Source of the DNA: Myxococcales bacterium
Lineage (GTDB): Bacteria > Myxococcota_A > Polyangia > Polyangiales > Polyangiaceae
Assembly (NCBI GenBank): GCA_016703425.1
Contig: JADJCA010000001.1
Location: forward strand, 744,001-808,000
Reading direction: 5' to 3'
Length of the DNA stretch: 64,000 bases
Under the pieces are notes generated by a model. That model ran no database searches and was not told the origin of the DNA. It saw only the letters and a list, made by a program, of their open reading frames with translations. Of the stretch, positions 24,443 to 33,330 are shown piece after piece; the first letter of the stretch is position 1, and each line of letters starts with the position of its first letter. A program made the translations under genes and the position numbers.

Positions 24443-25393
24443 TCAGCGAGCGAAAATCGCGCGATCGGCGGCGGCCGCGAGAGGCCGCGTGTCGGCCGCG
24501 ATGGCCCCCACCTGGGTGACCGCCCGGGAACCGAGGCGGACGCCGAGCGAGACGGCGTGGCGAAGCGCGCGCGCGTCGCGGTAGCTCGCTGGCCCACGGG
24601 CCGCCAGAACGCGAATCACGCCCGCGAGAAAGGCGGCGCCAGCGCCCGTGGCGGCGACGCAACGTGCCGTGGGACCGCGCACGCGCGTGACCTCGACGGT
24701 GCCGACGAAGGCGCTCGCGTCGGCGGCCCCTCGCGTCACGAGGATCGTGGCTCCGGGAGCCCGCTCCGAGACCCACGCGAGCGCCCGCTTTTCGGAGCCC
24801 ACGCGGAGCCCCTCGAGATCGTCGCTGGACGCTTTGATGAGCGCGCTGCCGCGGACAAGGCCCCCAACGGCGTCGCGAATCGCGGTAGCGCTTTCCCACA
24901 GATGGGCGCGAACGTTGAGGTCCACGACCAAGTTGGCGCCGGACTTCCGAGCCTCCCTCGCAAAGGTCCGGGTCGCTGCTCGGAGCTTGGGACGAACGAG
25001 GGTGCTCGAGCCGACGAGCGCAAACGCAGCCGTGGGCAAGGCCCGGGGGAGATTCGACACCTCGTAGGCCATGTCAGCGGTCGATGCCCGGTAGAAGAGA
25101 AACCGTGGTTGCCCGTCCTTCGTCCGCAAAACGAAGGCGATGCCCGTTCGCTCTCGGCGGAAAACGAGCCCGCCGCAGTCAACGGACTCCTGCGCGAGGC
25201 GCCCTCTTAGAGCTTCGCCAAAGGCGTCCCGGCCCACGGCGCCGAAGACGGCCGAACGCCCGCCCAGACGCGCGACGTGGACGCAGACATTGGCCGGCGC
25301 GCCGCCGACCTCTCGATGGAACACATCGGGGCCTACTTCAAAGATGTCCCAAAGGACCTCGCCAAAGGCCAGCAAATCCTTGCGCTGTTTCAT
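24443..25393 (-). CDS. PfkB-family sugar kinase-like protein lacking the catalytic Asp
   Basis: 316 residues with a PfkB fold: N-terminal signature GGAPANVCVHVARLGG (30-45), substrate lid region, and the C-terminal ATP/anion-hole motif. That motif is normally DTTGAGDAF, but here it reads AATGAGAAF (247-255): Ala253 replaces the catalytic Asp (GCC instead of GAC). Family knowledge says this Asp deprotonates the sugar hydroxyl, so the protein may be inactive as a kinase or have another role. It lies between recO and the DUF971 gene in the tgl-to-engB operon. Confidence 0.85.
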   Translation of the reverse strand: MKQRKDLLAFGEVLWDIFEVGPDVFHREVGGAPANVCVHVARLGGRSAVFGAVGRDAFGEALRGRLAQESVDCGGLVFRRERTGIAFVLRTKDGQPRFLFYRASTADMAYEVSNLPRALPTAAFALVGSSTLVRPKLRAATRTFAREARKSGANLVVDLNVRAHLWESATAIRDAVGGLVRGSALIKASSDDLEGLRVGSEKRALAWVSERAPGATILVTRGAADASAFVGTVEVTRVRGPTARCVAATGAGAAFLAGVIRVLAARGPASYRDARALRHAVSLGVRLGSRAVTQVGAIAADTRPLAAAADRAIFAR

Positions 25394-25420
25394 GAAGCTC
25401 AGGACCTTCTCATGACTCGC

Positions 25421-26116
25421 TCATGATTCGATGCCTCCGTGGGCCGCCAGCGCCAGCTCGACGAGCCGAACCAAGTCCTCCGCGTCAACCGGCGAAAGCG
25501 GAAGGTCGTCGCCACGCAAGATCGCCATGGCGTTGCGGCGTAGCGCCGCGGGGATCACGACCCGCGCGCCCCCGCAGGCGCTGCACACGAGCCCTCCCTG
25601 GGCGACGTCGATGGCGGCGGGCCGACCGTCCGGGCACTTGCGTCCGCAGCGGACGCATTGCTCGAGCTCCAAGGCGAAGCCCGTGGAGACCAGCAGGCGC
25701 AGGCCGACGCGCGCGAGCTCGGTGCGCGGCGCCGCCCCCGCGTCGACCGAGGCGATGAGTCCCGTGAGGGCGTCGAAGGCGTCGCGTTCGGGGGTTCGGG
25801 GCGGGCACAAGGCGCGGGCCCACCGAAGGGCGACGCCGACCGCTTCGATGCCTTCCAGGTTCTGCTGAAGCGCCAAGCGGAGCTCGACGACCGACGCTTC
25901 CTTAAGCGTCAAGAGCTCCTTGCCGCGATCCTCAAGCTCAACGCGCAGCGTGTGGAGCGATTCCAGAGCGCCGCCGAAGCGCTTGGAGTTCTTTCGGGCG
26001 CCGCGCGCGACGGCCGACAGCTTGCCTGAGTCTTGCGTCAGGAAGGTGACGACCGCGTCGCTTTCGCCGAAGGGCGACGATCGAAGCAGGAGCGCCGCAT
26101 CCTGGATGCGCCTCAC
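25421..26116 (-). CDS. recO: DNA repair protein RecO
   Basis: 231 residues from a GTG at 26116 overlapping the upstream stop. RecO loads RecA at SSB-coated gaps with RecR. The N-terminal OB-fold (DAALLLRSSPFGESDAVVTFLT, GARKNSKRFGG) and a central zinc site CVRCGRKCP...CSAC are visible. The length is typical. Confidence 0.9.
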   Translation of the reverse strand: MRRIQDAALLLRSSPFGESDAVVTFLTQDSGKLSAVARGARKNSKRFGGALESLHTLRVELEDRGKELLTLKEASVVELRLALQQNLEGIEAVGVALRWARALCPPRTPERDAFDALTGLIASVDAGAAPRTELARVGLRLLVSTGFALELEQCVRCGRKCPDGRPAAIDVAQGGLVCSACGGARVVIPAALRRNAMAILRGDDLPLSPVDAEDLVRLVELALAAHGGIES

Positions 26117-26562
26117 CCGAACGTCGAGAAAGCGGTGGGGCCTGAGAGACCTTCCGTTGAGAGCGAGAGCTCCGCGGGAAGATCGTGGCCTCGCGGCTTG
26201 AGGACGAACGAGAGCGCGAGCGTAAAGAGAATGAGGAGCAGCACAAACGCGATGGCCACGCCAAAGCGTCGGCTCTTCTCGACACGAACGGGAGCCGCGA
26301 CCGGTAGCGGCGTTACGACGGCCACCCGGCGACTCGCCGAATAGCGCGCGAGGATCTCTTCGGGCACGACGCCCACGGCGCGGGCGTAAGAGCGGAGGAA
26401 GCCGCGAACGAAGACCTCGCCGGGCATTTCGTCGAAGCGGTCTCCCTCGATGGACATCAGGGTTTGCACGGGAATGCGCGTGACGCGTGCCACCTCGGCC
26501 AGGCTCATTCGCTTGGCGGCGCGACGTTGCTTCAGAAATTCGCCGATCGACTCCGTCGTCAC
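26113..26562 (-). CDS. RodZ-like helix-turn-helix membrane protein (short)
   Basis: 149 residues from a GTG at 26562 with GGAGG upstream. An N-terminal RodZ/Xre-type helix-turn-helix (IGEFLKQRRAAKRMSLAEVARVTRIP and FLRSYARAVG) is followed by one transmembrane helix (FGVAIAFVLLLILFTLALSFVL). The periplasmic part is only about 30 residues, so the DUF4115 domain of full RodZ is absent. RodZ proteins link the MreB cytoskeleton to the wall machinery. The gene lies between a Tgl/PilF-like gene and recO, an arrangement like the pilF-rodZ neighbourhood in other proteobacteria. Confidence 0.82.
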   Translation of the reverse strand: MTTESIGEFLKQRRAAKRMSLAEVARVTRIPVQTLMSIEGDRFDEMPGEVFVRGFLRSYARAVGVVPEEILARYSASRRVAVVTPLPVAAPVRVEKSRRFGVAIAFVLLLILFTLALSFVLKPRGHDLPAELSLSTEGLSGPTAFSTFG

Positions 26563-26576
26563 GTTTCCTCCGAAGT

Positions 26577-27437
26577 TCACGGCACCGGGGGCGACTTCAC
26601 GCCCCCTGCCCCGAGCTGCCCCGTCCCCAATTGAGCCAGCGCTTTCGCGCACTGCTTGCCCTCTTTCGTCCCCGGAGCAAGCTCCCGGCAGCGATCGAAA
26701 TCTGCACGTGCGTCGGCGGCGCGCCCGAGTGACTGGCGCACGCGGCCTCGGGCCTCCCACGCAGCTTGGAGCGTCTTGCACTCCTCCGCGTCGACGCTGA
26801 GGGCGCTCGAGAGGTTCTCCTCCGCGCGATTCAGGTCGCCCTTCTTTTCGAAGGCCATCCCCAACCGGTAGAAGCCGACGCAGAACTTCGGTTGCGTGAC
26901 GGCGTTCTTGAGCGCTGCGATGGCGGCGTCGACGTGGCCCGCTTGGAGCTCGGCCCAGCCGAGGTTGCCCCACGCCAGGTGGCTCGCCGAGTAGGCCGGA
27001 TCGCGCGTCAATGGCTCGAGGAGAGCGATGGCCTCAGGAAATTTTCCTTGATGCGTCAAGATGACCGCCAGGAGGTTCTTTGCGTCGCGGAAGCTCCCTT
27101 CCGCCTTGATGGCGCGGCGCGCAAAGGATTCCGCGTCTGCGAGGCGGCAGTCCGGGGACGTGAAGCCGGCGTCGGTGGAGCAGAACGAGAGATAGATGTT
27201 CGACACGAAGTAGAGGACGCGCGGGTTCTCGTCGTCGAGCTCCACGGCCTTGAGCGCGTGGTCGAGCGCCTGGCGGGGCTCACGGCGATTGAAGAAGAGG
27301 TCGCGAGCCACGTCGTACTCGGCCTCCGCCTGCCGCTCCGGGCTCTGCGCTCCCGCTCCACCGCTGCCGGCCTTCGGCGAGCAGCCCAGTGCGGCTGCCG
27401 CGAAGAGGAGCGCGACGTGCTTGAAGGTCAGGAGCAT
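26577..27437 (-). CDS. TPR lipoprotein, Tgl/PilF-like
   Basis: 286 residues from the ATG at 27437. Signal peptide LLFAAAALGC with a lipobox, then tandem tetratricopeptide repeats: QALDHALKAVELDDENPRVL, DAKNLLAVILTHQGKFPEAI, AWGNLGWAELQAGHVDAAIA, GFYRLGMAFEKKGDLNRAEE. Lipidated TPR proteins of this length beside a RodZ gene are PilF/PilW/Tgl-type factors that assemble the PilQ secretin in the outer membrane; in Myxococcus Tgl is needed for type IV pili. Assignment to Tgl rests on architecture and location and not on diagnostic residues. It is the first gene of the operon. Confidence 0.78.
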   Translation of the reverse strand: MLLTFKHVALLFAAAALGCSPKAGSGGAGAQSPERQAEAEYDVARDLFFNRREPRQALDHALKAVELDDENPRVLYFVSNIYLSFCSTDAGFTSPDCRLADAESFARRAIKAEGSFRDAKNLLAVILTHQGKFPEAIALLEPLTRDPAYSASHLAWGNLGWAELQAGHVDAAIAALKNAVTQPKFCVGFYRLGMAFEKKGDLNRAEENLSSALSVDAEECKTLQAAWEARGRVRQSLGRAADARADFDRCRELAPGTKEGKQCAKALAQLGTGQLGAGGVKSPPVP

Positions 27438-27513
27438 TGGGGCGTGGGCGAACGGTGCTAGCGGACACAAGAAACCAGTCGAACGGCTGGCCGCCAAACC
27501 ATCAGGGCGATTG

Positions 27514-27542
27514 GAATAATCGACAATCGGACCCCGCGTCAA
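27514..27542 (-). promoter_or_regulatory. Candidate promoter of the tgl-engB operon
   Basis: On the minus strand TTGACG (27542-27537), a 17-bp spacer, and TTATTC (27519-27514). The -35 is good, the -10 weak. The implied start is about 70 bases before the ATG at 27437, in the only AT-richer part of the gap. Confidence 0.35.
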
Positions 27543-27598
27543 TCGTGTAGTTCCACATCAGCAATACGCAGCAATGCACTGACATCAGAAGCGTTTTC

Positions 27599-27615
27599 GG
27601 AATGTCATTCATTCC
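27599..27615. promoter_or_regulatory. Perfect inverted repeat GGAATG-N5-CATTCC
   Basis: A 17-bp dyad just downstream of the Crp-like gene and 57 bases upstream of the TTGACG element. It could be an operator for the tgl operon or a weak terminator; no T-run follows. Confidence 0.35.
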
Positions 27616-27679
27616 ATCAAGGGCGCACCGACCTGCAGCTTGGCCCCGTATTTTTGCCGCGCCCGTGCCGGACAGGACG

Positions 27680-28474
27680 TCAGCGCGCGCCGGGATCGCC
27701 GACGAGCTCGTCTTTCGTTCCGAGGAGCTGGACCAGCTTCCGGAGGGCCTCCACGTCGGGAATCTCGACCCGCTCGCCGACGATGCGCACGTACTCTTGT
27801 TCGCGCAGGCGCTGGACGTTCCGACGCACCGTGTCGACATCGAGGCCAACGCGGCTCGAAAGCTCCACCGGCGACACGGCGACCTCGGCGCTGCCCGTCG
27901 AGCGACGCGCAAGGCGAAGCAGCGCCGTGGCCACCTTGAATTGACTGTCACGCAGGAGCACGACCTCGATCTGCTCTTCCGCCTCCCGGAGGCGGCGGAC
28001 GAGCTGCTCGACGATGCGCAGGGCTATGGCGGGGTAGTGCTCGACGAGGGAACGAAGCGTGGCGGGGTCGAGGGCCAGCACGACGCCATCGACCAGGGCG
28101 ACGGCGGTGGCGTTGCGAGGCCCGGCCTCAAGGAGTGCCGCTTCGCCGAAGAGATCGCCAGGGCGAACCAGGTGCAGGCTTCGATCCACGAGGCGAACAC
28201 GCTTGAGGATTCGCACCCGACCGTCCTGGAGGAGAAAGGCCTCCTTGCCGGGCTCGCCCTCGCGAAAGATCGCCTCGCCGGCTTTCACCTTGCGCCCAAA
28301 TCGGGCGATGAGCCGGTCTTGCTCAGCGGGAGCTAAGTTCGTCGAATCCGGCGGCTCGACGGAAGCCGAAGTCGCTCCCTTCGTGGCGCCCTGTGCCGCC
28401 TGCGCTTCGGCCGACGACACCGTCTCGGGCGCCGACGCGCGGCTCGAGTCTCTGCTGCTCTTCTTCTTCGCCAC
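27680..28474 (-). CDS. Crp/Fnr-type regulator with cyclic nucleotide-binding domain
   Basis: 264 residues from a GTG at 28474. A low-complexity N-terminus (Ser/Ala-rich, about 45 residues) is followed by a cyclic-nucleotide-binding domain (VKAGEAIFREGEPGKEAFLLQDGRV-type beta roll; PGDLFGEAALLEAGPRNATAVAL phosphate-binding cassette) and a Crp-type winged helix (SPVELSSRVGLDVDTVRRNVQRL). PRNATAV has Arg-Asn-Ala in the cassette, so cyclic nucleotide binding is plausible but not certain. The longer frame upstream runs through tRNA-Leu and was rejected. Confidence 0.85.
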   Translation of the reverse strand: MAKKKSSRDSSRASAPETVSSAEAQAAQGATKGATSASVEPPDSTNLAPAEQDRLIARFGRKVKAGEAIFREGEPGKEAFLLQDGRVRILKRVRLVDRSLHLVRPGDLFGEAALLEAGPRNATAVALVDGVVLALDPATLRSLVEHYPAIALRIVEQLVRRLREAEEQIEVVLLRDSQFKVATALLRLARRSTGSAEVAVSPVELSSRVGLDVDTVRRNVQRLREQEYVRIVGERVEIPDVEALRKLVQLLGTKDELVGDPGAR

Positions 28475-28636
28475 GTCGGGATGGTACCGCGCCGACCGCG
28501 GCCCGTACCACGTTGACGTAAAGCCGGTGGCTAGGAGCGGAGCGGCTAGACCCCGACCCCGCCCCGGACGGGCGCGACGGCCGCCCCGCGAGGCGAAGCC
28601 TCGCGGATCGGTGGGCCCGGGCAAGGGCCAGATTCG

Positions 28637-28718
28637 TGCGAAGGAGGGGACTTGAACCCCTACGGTGTTACCCGCTAGCACCTCAAGCTAGTGCGTCTGC
28701 CAATTCCGCCACCTTCGC
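28637..28718 (-). tRNA. tRNA-Leu (GAG anticodon)
   Basis: 82 nt on the minus strand. Acceptor stem GCGAAGG/CCTTCGC, D-arm with GGCAGACGC, anticodon stem CTAGC/GCTAG around loop TTGAGGT giving GAG, a long variable arm and T-arm GGGGTTCAAGTCCCC. CCA is not encoded. Confidence 0.95.
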
Positions 28719-28778
28719 TTGGAATTAGGGCCAAGCTTCTAAAGAGCAACGGCGCCGACGTCAAGTGCTTCGCGTGCG

Positions 28779-29858
28779 TTAGTCGTCCCGGTCGAGCAGG
28801 ACCTTGACGATTTCGGAGACCTCGAAGGGCTTTCGCACGAGGCGAATGCCTGCGATCCCGTCAGGGATCGAGGGGGTCGCTGCACCGGTGATCAGAATGA
28901 GCGTCGCGTCGGGGGCCTCTCGCCGAAGCGTCGCGAGCGCGCCGGCGATGTCCTCTTCGATGGGAGAGAGGTCCATCAGGACCGCGTCAATCCGCCTCGC
29001 CGTGAGACGCTCGTCCATTTGAGCCCTTGAGCGCGCGACCGAGAGCTCGGCGCCGCGGGCCGAAAGCGCCGTCTCGAGGAGGGCGATGACGTCTGCGTCG
29101 TCCTCGATGACCAGGACGCCAAGGCCCTGGAGGACCAGCTCCCGCGCCGTCGAACGGGGAACGTTGGCGGCGCCGTCGCGCGTCGCCCAGGTCACGCGGA
29201 AACACGCCCCAGCGACCGACGGGACCAGCTCCACGTTGCCACCGGCCGCGCGTGCCAGCGCACGCGCGTGGGGCAAGCCGACGCCGGCTCCCCCTTTGCG
29301 CTTCGAGTCGCCCTCGAAAATCGAGTCGCGGCGAGGCGCCGGAACGCCCGGGCCGCGGTCTTCGATGTCGACGTTCACCTGCCCCTCCTCCTCGCCTTTC
29401 GACGCCATCACCACGACGTCGGTGCCCCGCGGCGCGTGAGCCATGGCGTTTAGGACGATGTTGAGGACGACCTGCGAGAGGTCGCCGGCAAAGCGAATGC
29501 GAAGACCGGTTCGCGCATCGAGCGAGAGGCGCACGCCGGACCGCGTCGCCTCCACGGCGAGCGAATCAATGGTGTCCTTGAGGACTCCGTCGAGTTGGTC
29601 CGACTGCTCGCCGGTGGGCACCTCCGCGCCGATGGCCCGGCGCGCAAGGTCGCGCGCGTCACGCGCCCTGTGCTCGATGATGCGCAGCGCGTAGGCAATG
29701 GATTCCGGCGACGCATCGGGTGAGCGTGCCTCGCTCACCCAGCCGAGCATGACCGTCAACGCATTGGAGACGTCATGCAGGGCGCCGCGCGCATCGCGAT
29801 GCGGATCGGCGTCGGGCGATTCGACCCGCGGCGGCTCGGTCGTAGTGTGCGGAGGCAC
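28779..29858 (-). CDS. Soluble hybrid histidine kinase with C-terminal receiver
   Basis: 359 residues, GTG start. No membrane or sensor domain. The dimerisation helix carries HDVSNALTVMLGW, with the His in the phosphoacceptor position. The ATPase domain has N-box LNIVLNAMAHAP, G1 DRGPGVP and G2 KGGAGVGLPHA. A receiver occupies about 245-357 (VLVIEDDADV, candidate phosphoacceptor Asp in VLMDLS, conserved VRKPF). It probably works with a separate sensor or response regulator. It is divergent from the AI-2E-type permease with a 127-bp gap. Confidence 0.87.
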   Translation of the reverse strand: MPPHTTTEPPRVESPDADPHRDARGALHDVSNALTVMLGWVSEARSPDASPESIAYALRIIEHRARDARDLARRAIGAEVPTGEQSDQLDGVLKDTIDSLAVEATRSGVRLSLDARTGLRIRFAGDLSQVVLNIVLNAMAHAPRGTDVVVMASKGEEEGQVNVDIEDRGPGVPAPRRDSIFEGDSKRKGGAGVGLPHARALARAAGGNVELVPSVAGACFRVTWATRDGAANVPRSTARELVLQGLGVLVIEDDADVIALLETALSARGAELSVARSRAQMDERLTARRIDAVLMDLSPIEEDIAGALATLRREAPDATLILITGAATPSIPDGIAGIRLVRKPFEVSEIVKVLLDRDD

Positions 29859-29985
29859 GGCGCCCGAAGGTACTCGAAGGCGCGCGCGCGGTCACTCCCT
29901 CCGATGCGAGGCCCGGCACGAGGCGCGCCGGCCGCGCGGAATGCACCTCGAAGGCCGCCGATGCCCTGTATGCTCGCGCGCACCG

Positions 29986-31053
29986 ATGGCCTTGCTCGGC
30001 CCGAAAGACGAAGCCAAGACGCTGCGCTGGTTCACGCTGGTGCTCTGCGCCGGTGCGCTCGCCACGCTGGTACCGTTTTGGGCCCCGCTCGTGTTGGCCG
30101 CGTGGCTCGCCATTCTCGCGCGTCCCGTCTTCCAGAAGCTGACGCAACGGACCGGCGGCCGCGAGCGGGCCGCTGGCGCGATTCTCGTCGTCCTCGGCAT
30201 GGGGATCTTTCTCCCGCTCTCGCTCGCGACCGTATCCCTCCTCCGCGGCGCCCTCGAGCTGGGCGAGAGCCTTGTGCGCTCCCAGGGTGCGAAGGACGCG
30301 CTCGTCGCGCTCGCGTCGGGCGGAGAGCGCCCCGGCGCATCGAGCCTTCCGACATCACCCGAACAGATCCTGACCTTGGTCCGCGAGCACGGCGCCCAAG
30401 CGCTTCGCGTCGCGTCAGGCATCGCCGGCGCCGCCGCGAACGTCGTCGTGGCCTTCGCGGTCTTTTTCTATGCGGCGTACGTGTTCTTGGTCGACGGTCA
30501 AGAGCTCTACGATTGGGCGCGCCGCCACGTCCCCTTCGAGGAGCGCGTCATGACGCGGCTTTCGAGCGCCTTTGAGGAGACGGGCCGCGGCCTTCTGTTC
30601 GGCGTCATCCTGACGGCGCTCGTTCAGGCGATGATTTGCGCGGTCACCTACTTCGCGCTCGGTGTCCCGCGCGCCCTCGTGCTTGGCTTTCTCACGTTCC
30701 TCGCCGCCTTCTTGCCCGCCGGCACGGCGCTCATTTGGCTGCCCGTCACCGCAGGGCTGTTTCTAGCGGGCCGGACCAAAGAAGCCATCATCTTGCTCGT
30801 CATTGCGGCGGTCATCGTGGGCACCATCGACAACGTGCTGCGGCCCGTGCTCGCGCGGCGGGGAAACCTGCAGCTCTCGGCCTTCGTGCTTCTCTTGGCG
30901 ATGCTCGGCGGGTTCGCCGTTTTCGGAGGTTGGGGCCTCATCCTCGGCCCGCTCGTGGTGCGCTTGGCCAAAGAGGCGCTCGTTGTCTTGCGCGAACGGC
31001 AAGACGACGCCGCGGAGCCGATGCCGCGCCCGGCCTCGAACGCTGATAGCTAG
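29986..31053 (+). CDS. AI-2E/PerM-family membrane transporter
   Basis: 355 residues, about seven or eight membrane helices. Features are the N-terminal pair (TLVLCAGALATLVPFWAPLVLAAWLAILARPVF region), the long soluble stretch (about 110-145), and the conserved C-terminal block FLAAFLPAGTALIWLPV and VGTIDNVLRPVLARRGNLQL. Members export varied substrates, from autoinducer-2 to Na+ for protons, so the substrate is unknown. The ATG at 29986 is preferred because the upstream frame lies over the divergent kinase. The stop is 12 bp from the convergent HMG-CoA reductase gene. Confidence 0.88.
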   Translation: MALLGPKDEAKTLRWFTLVLCAGALATLVPFWAPLVLAAWLAILARPVFQKLTQRTGGRERAAGAILVVLGMGIFLPLSLATVSLLRGALELGESLVRSQGAKDALVALASGGERPGASSLPTSPEQILTLVREHGAQALRVASGIAGAAANVVVAFAVFFYAAYVFLVDGQELYDWARRHVPFEERVMTRLSSAFEETGRGLLFGVILTALVQAMICAVTYFALGVPRALVLGFLTFLAAFLPAGTALIWLPVTAGLFLAGRTKEAIILLVIAAVIVGTIDNVLRPVLARRGNLQLSAFVLLLAMLGGFAVFGGWGLILGPLVVRLAKEALVVLRERQDDAAEPMPRPASNADS

Positions 31054-31065
31054 GGCCCTGGCGTC

Positions 31066-32373
31066 TCAGTCTTCGACGACCCGTGCGCCGTCGCCCTTCG
31101 ACGACAAGAGCTCGACGGCCTTCTTGGCAGCCTCGAGGGTGATGTCCCGCGCCTCCACGATCATGCTCGCAACGCGTTCGACGAGGCTGCCCTCGGCGCC
31201 GGCGGCGAGCGCGACGGAGCGCGCGTGAAGGGCCATATGGCCGCGCTGAATGCCATCGGTGGCGAGGGCGCGAAGGGCGGCGAGGTTGGATGCGAGGCCG
31301 AGCGACGCTGCGACGCAGGCGAGCTCGCCAGCGCCGCTGACGTGCACCATGCGAAGCGCGAGGCGCGCCGCGGGATGAACCCGTAGCGTGCCCCCAACGG
31401 TGCCGAGCGCGAGCGGTAGCTCGAGCGTGCCCACGAGGCGTCGCCCCTGCCTACGCCAAACGGCCAGCGGCAAGTACTTGCCCGTGCGGGCTGCGAAGGC
31501 GTGAGCCCCCGCTTCGACGGCGCGCCAATCGTTGCCGGTGGCGATGACCACGGCGTCGATGCCGTTCATGATGCCCTTGTTGTGCGTGGCGGCGCGGTAC
31601 GGGTCTAGCTCCGCGAAGCGCGACGCCTGCTCGATGCCCAGCGCAACGTCGGCGCCACTCATGTCGTCGGTGGCGAGCGAGTCCTCCTCCACGGAGCAGC
31701 GCACCCGGACGCAACGCTTGTCGCAGAGATTGGAGAGAATGCGCAGCCCCAACTTGGCGTCGGCCAGCTCTGCCAACCGGTCGCCAACGGCCTCGGCCAC
31801 CGAGTTCACCAGGTTGGCGCCCATCGCGTCGCGGCAGTCGACGAGGACATGGACGACGATCATGCGGTCGGCCGGGGTGCCCAACATGCGAACCTCGAGA
31901 TCGCGCGCGCCACCGCCACGCGCCACGAGCCCGACGACGGCGCCATCGGCCAAGGCCAACAGCTCGCTCCTCGCCGCGAGGATGCGCATCTTCGCGCGGT
32001 CTGGATCGGGCACGTCGACCAGTTGGATCTGGCTGATCATGACCGGGGCGTCGACCTCGGCGACAAAGCCGCCGCCCTCTCGGACCATCTTCGCGGCGTT
32101 CGACGCAGCGGCCACCACGCTGGGCTCTTCGACGACCATTGGCACCACATGGTCGGCGCCGTTCACTCGGACGTTCAGGGCCACGCCGAAGGGCAACGCG
32201 TAGGTGCCAAGGACGTTCTCGACGAACTTGTCGGCGGTCTCAGCGTCGAGGCCACCGGCGTCGAAGGCACGCTCCATTTCGATGGTTTCCGTCCCCGTGA
32301 CCTCGGCGACGAGCGCGCGCCGTTCGGCGACGGTCACCTTGTAGAAGCCGGGAATGCGCGACGTGCGAGCCAT
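31066..32373 (-). CDS. mvaA: Hydroxymethylglutaryl-CoA reductase, class II type
   Basis: 435 residues. Converts HMG-CoA to mevalonate, the committed step of the mevalonate pathway. The catalytic Glu is in MVVEEPSVVAAAS (residue 82 or 83), the Lys in HNKGIMNG, the Asp in GNDWRAVEAG and the His in GHMALHARS, all as in the soluble bacterial (Pseudomonas mevalonii-type) enzyme with no membrane anchor. It is the last gene of the mevalonate operon, 12 bp after the phosphomevalonate kinase gene. Confidence 0.94.
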   Translation of the reverse strand: MARTSRIPGFYKVTVAERRALVAEVTGTETIEMERAFDAGGLDAETADKFVENVLGTYALPFGVALNVRVNGADHVVPMVVEEPSVVAAASNAAKMVREGGGFVAEVDAPVMISQIQLVDVPDPDRAKMRILAARSELLALADGAVVGLVARGGGARDLEVRMLGTPADRMIVVHVLVDCRDAMGANLVNSVAEAVGDRLAELADAKLGLRILSNLCDKRCVRVRCSVEEDSLATDDMSGADVALGIEQASRFAELDPYRAATHNKGIMNGIDAVVIATGNDWRAVEAGAHAFAARTGKYLPLAVWRRQGRRLVGTLELPLALGTVGGTLRVHPAARLALRMVHVSGAGELACVAASLGLASNLAALRALATDGIQRGHMALHARSVALAAGAEGSLVERVASMIVEARDITLEAAKKAVELLSSKGDGARVVED

Positions 32374-32385
32374 ATGGCGACCTCC

Positions 32386-33330
32386 TTACGACACCTGGCC
32401 ACGAAACGGGACACCTTCGTGAGGGGTCGCTTCGTGGGCCGTTAGACCTGGGGCACCGATTGCGAGCGGAATCGGGGAGAGACCGAGCTCCTGAGCCAGC
32501 CGCAAAAACGCGTCGTCTGGCTCCGTTGTTCCACAAAAGACCCCCACGTCGCCGCCGCCCGCGCCGGCTGGGTGAAACCACGCGCCCTGCCCCGCGGCCG
32601 CCGTCGCGAGCCGCCTAAACGCGAGCGGCACGATGCCCACATCGGCGGCGTCACCGAAGACCTCGAGGGCTTCTCCGAATCGGCGCACGGCGGCGACCGC
32701 TTCCGTCGCGCCGCCACCCGAGAGGGCCGCGGCGCCTTCGCCGGCGGCGGCCGAAAGCTCGCTCATGCGCGCGGCGTAGAGAGAGGGGGCCGCCTCGCGA
32801 AACGCGTCGACGCGTCGCCGCAGCTCGCTCGTGCGGGCGCTCACGCCGGAGAAGAACACGCGGAGCACGAGCGCCTCGGGCAAGGCTACCGCCACGAGCG
32901 AAGGGACGCGCCCAAGGAGCGCGTAGCGCAAGACACCACCGTAGGTGCTCGCGGCGACATCGACGCCGCTGCCGCCATTTTGTGCCGCCGCGTGCGCACG
33001 GCGCGCGTCGCTGAAGATGCTGGCACGCACGGCGCCGTCGTGCAGATCGGCGCCGCGCTCGCGGGCCAAGTGAGCGGCGCCTAGCGTCGCGACGAGCGCC
33101 GCAGCGCTCGAGCCCAGCCCGAGCTTGTTCCCGTCGTGCTGAAGGGCCGATACGTCACATTCGGGCCACGGGCCCGCCATCGCCGCGCGGACCTCGTGCG
33201 TCGGCGCGTCCGTCGACCGCGCCCCATCGGCCACGGCGTAGCGATCCACGGCGGCCACGATCGCCGGCGCCCCTTCAAGGACCGCGTAGGCCCCCGTCAA
33301 GACGAGCTTGCCAGGCGCTCGCGCCTTCAT
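32386..33330 (-). CDS. Phosphomevalonate kinase (GHMP family)
   Basis: 314 residues. Phosphorylates 5-phosphomevalonate to 5-diphosphomevalonate. GHMP motif 1 is KARAPGKLVLTGAYAVL at the N-terminus, motif 2 is KLGLGSSAAALVA, and the C-terminal AGAGGGDVGVF is motif 3. The sequence GNKLGLGSSAA favours phosphomevalonate kinase over mevalonate kinase, and the other GHMP enzymes of the pathway are encoded next door. The ATG overlaps the decarboxylase stop (ATGA). Confidence 0.88.
   Translation of the reverse strand: MKARAPGKLVLTGAYAVLEGAPAIVAAVDRYAVADGARSTDAPTHEVRAAMAGPWPECDVSALQHDGNKLGLGSSAAALVATLGAAHLARERGADLHDGAVRASIFSDARRAHAAAQNGGSGVDVAASTYGGVLRYALLGRVPSLVAVALPEALVLRVFFSGVSARTSELRRRVDAFREAAPSLYAARMSELSAAAGEGAAALSGGGATEAVAAVRRFGEALEVFGDAADVGIVPLAFRRLATAAAGQGAWFHPAGAGGGDVGVFCGTTEPDDAFLRLAQELGLSPIPLAIGAPGLTAHEATPHEGVPFRGQVS

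Noticed and set aside
28475..28681. N-terminal extension of the Crp-like protein through tRNA-Leu (GVQVPSFARIWP).
   Set aside because: That segment is antisense/sense of the tRNA and is not coding; start moved to GTG 28474.
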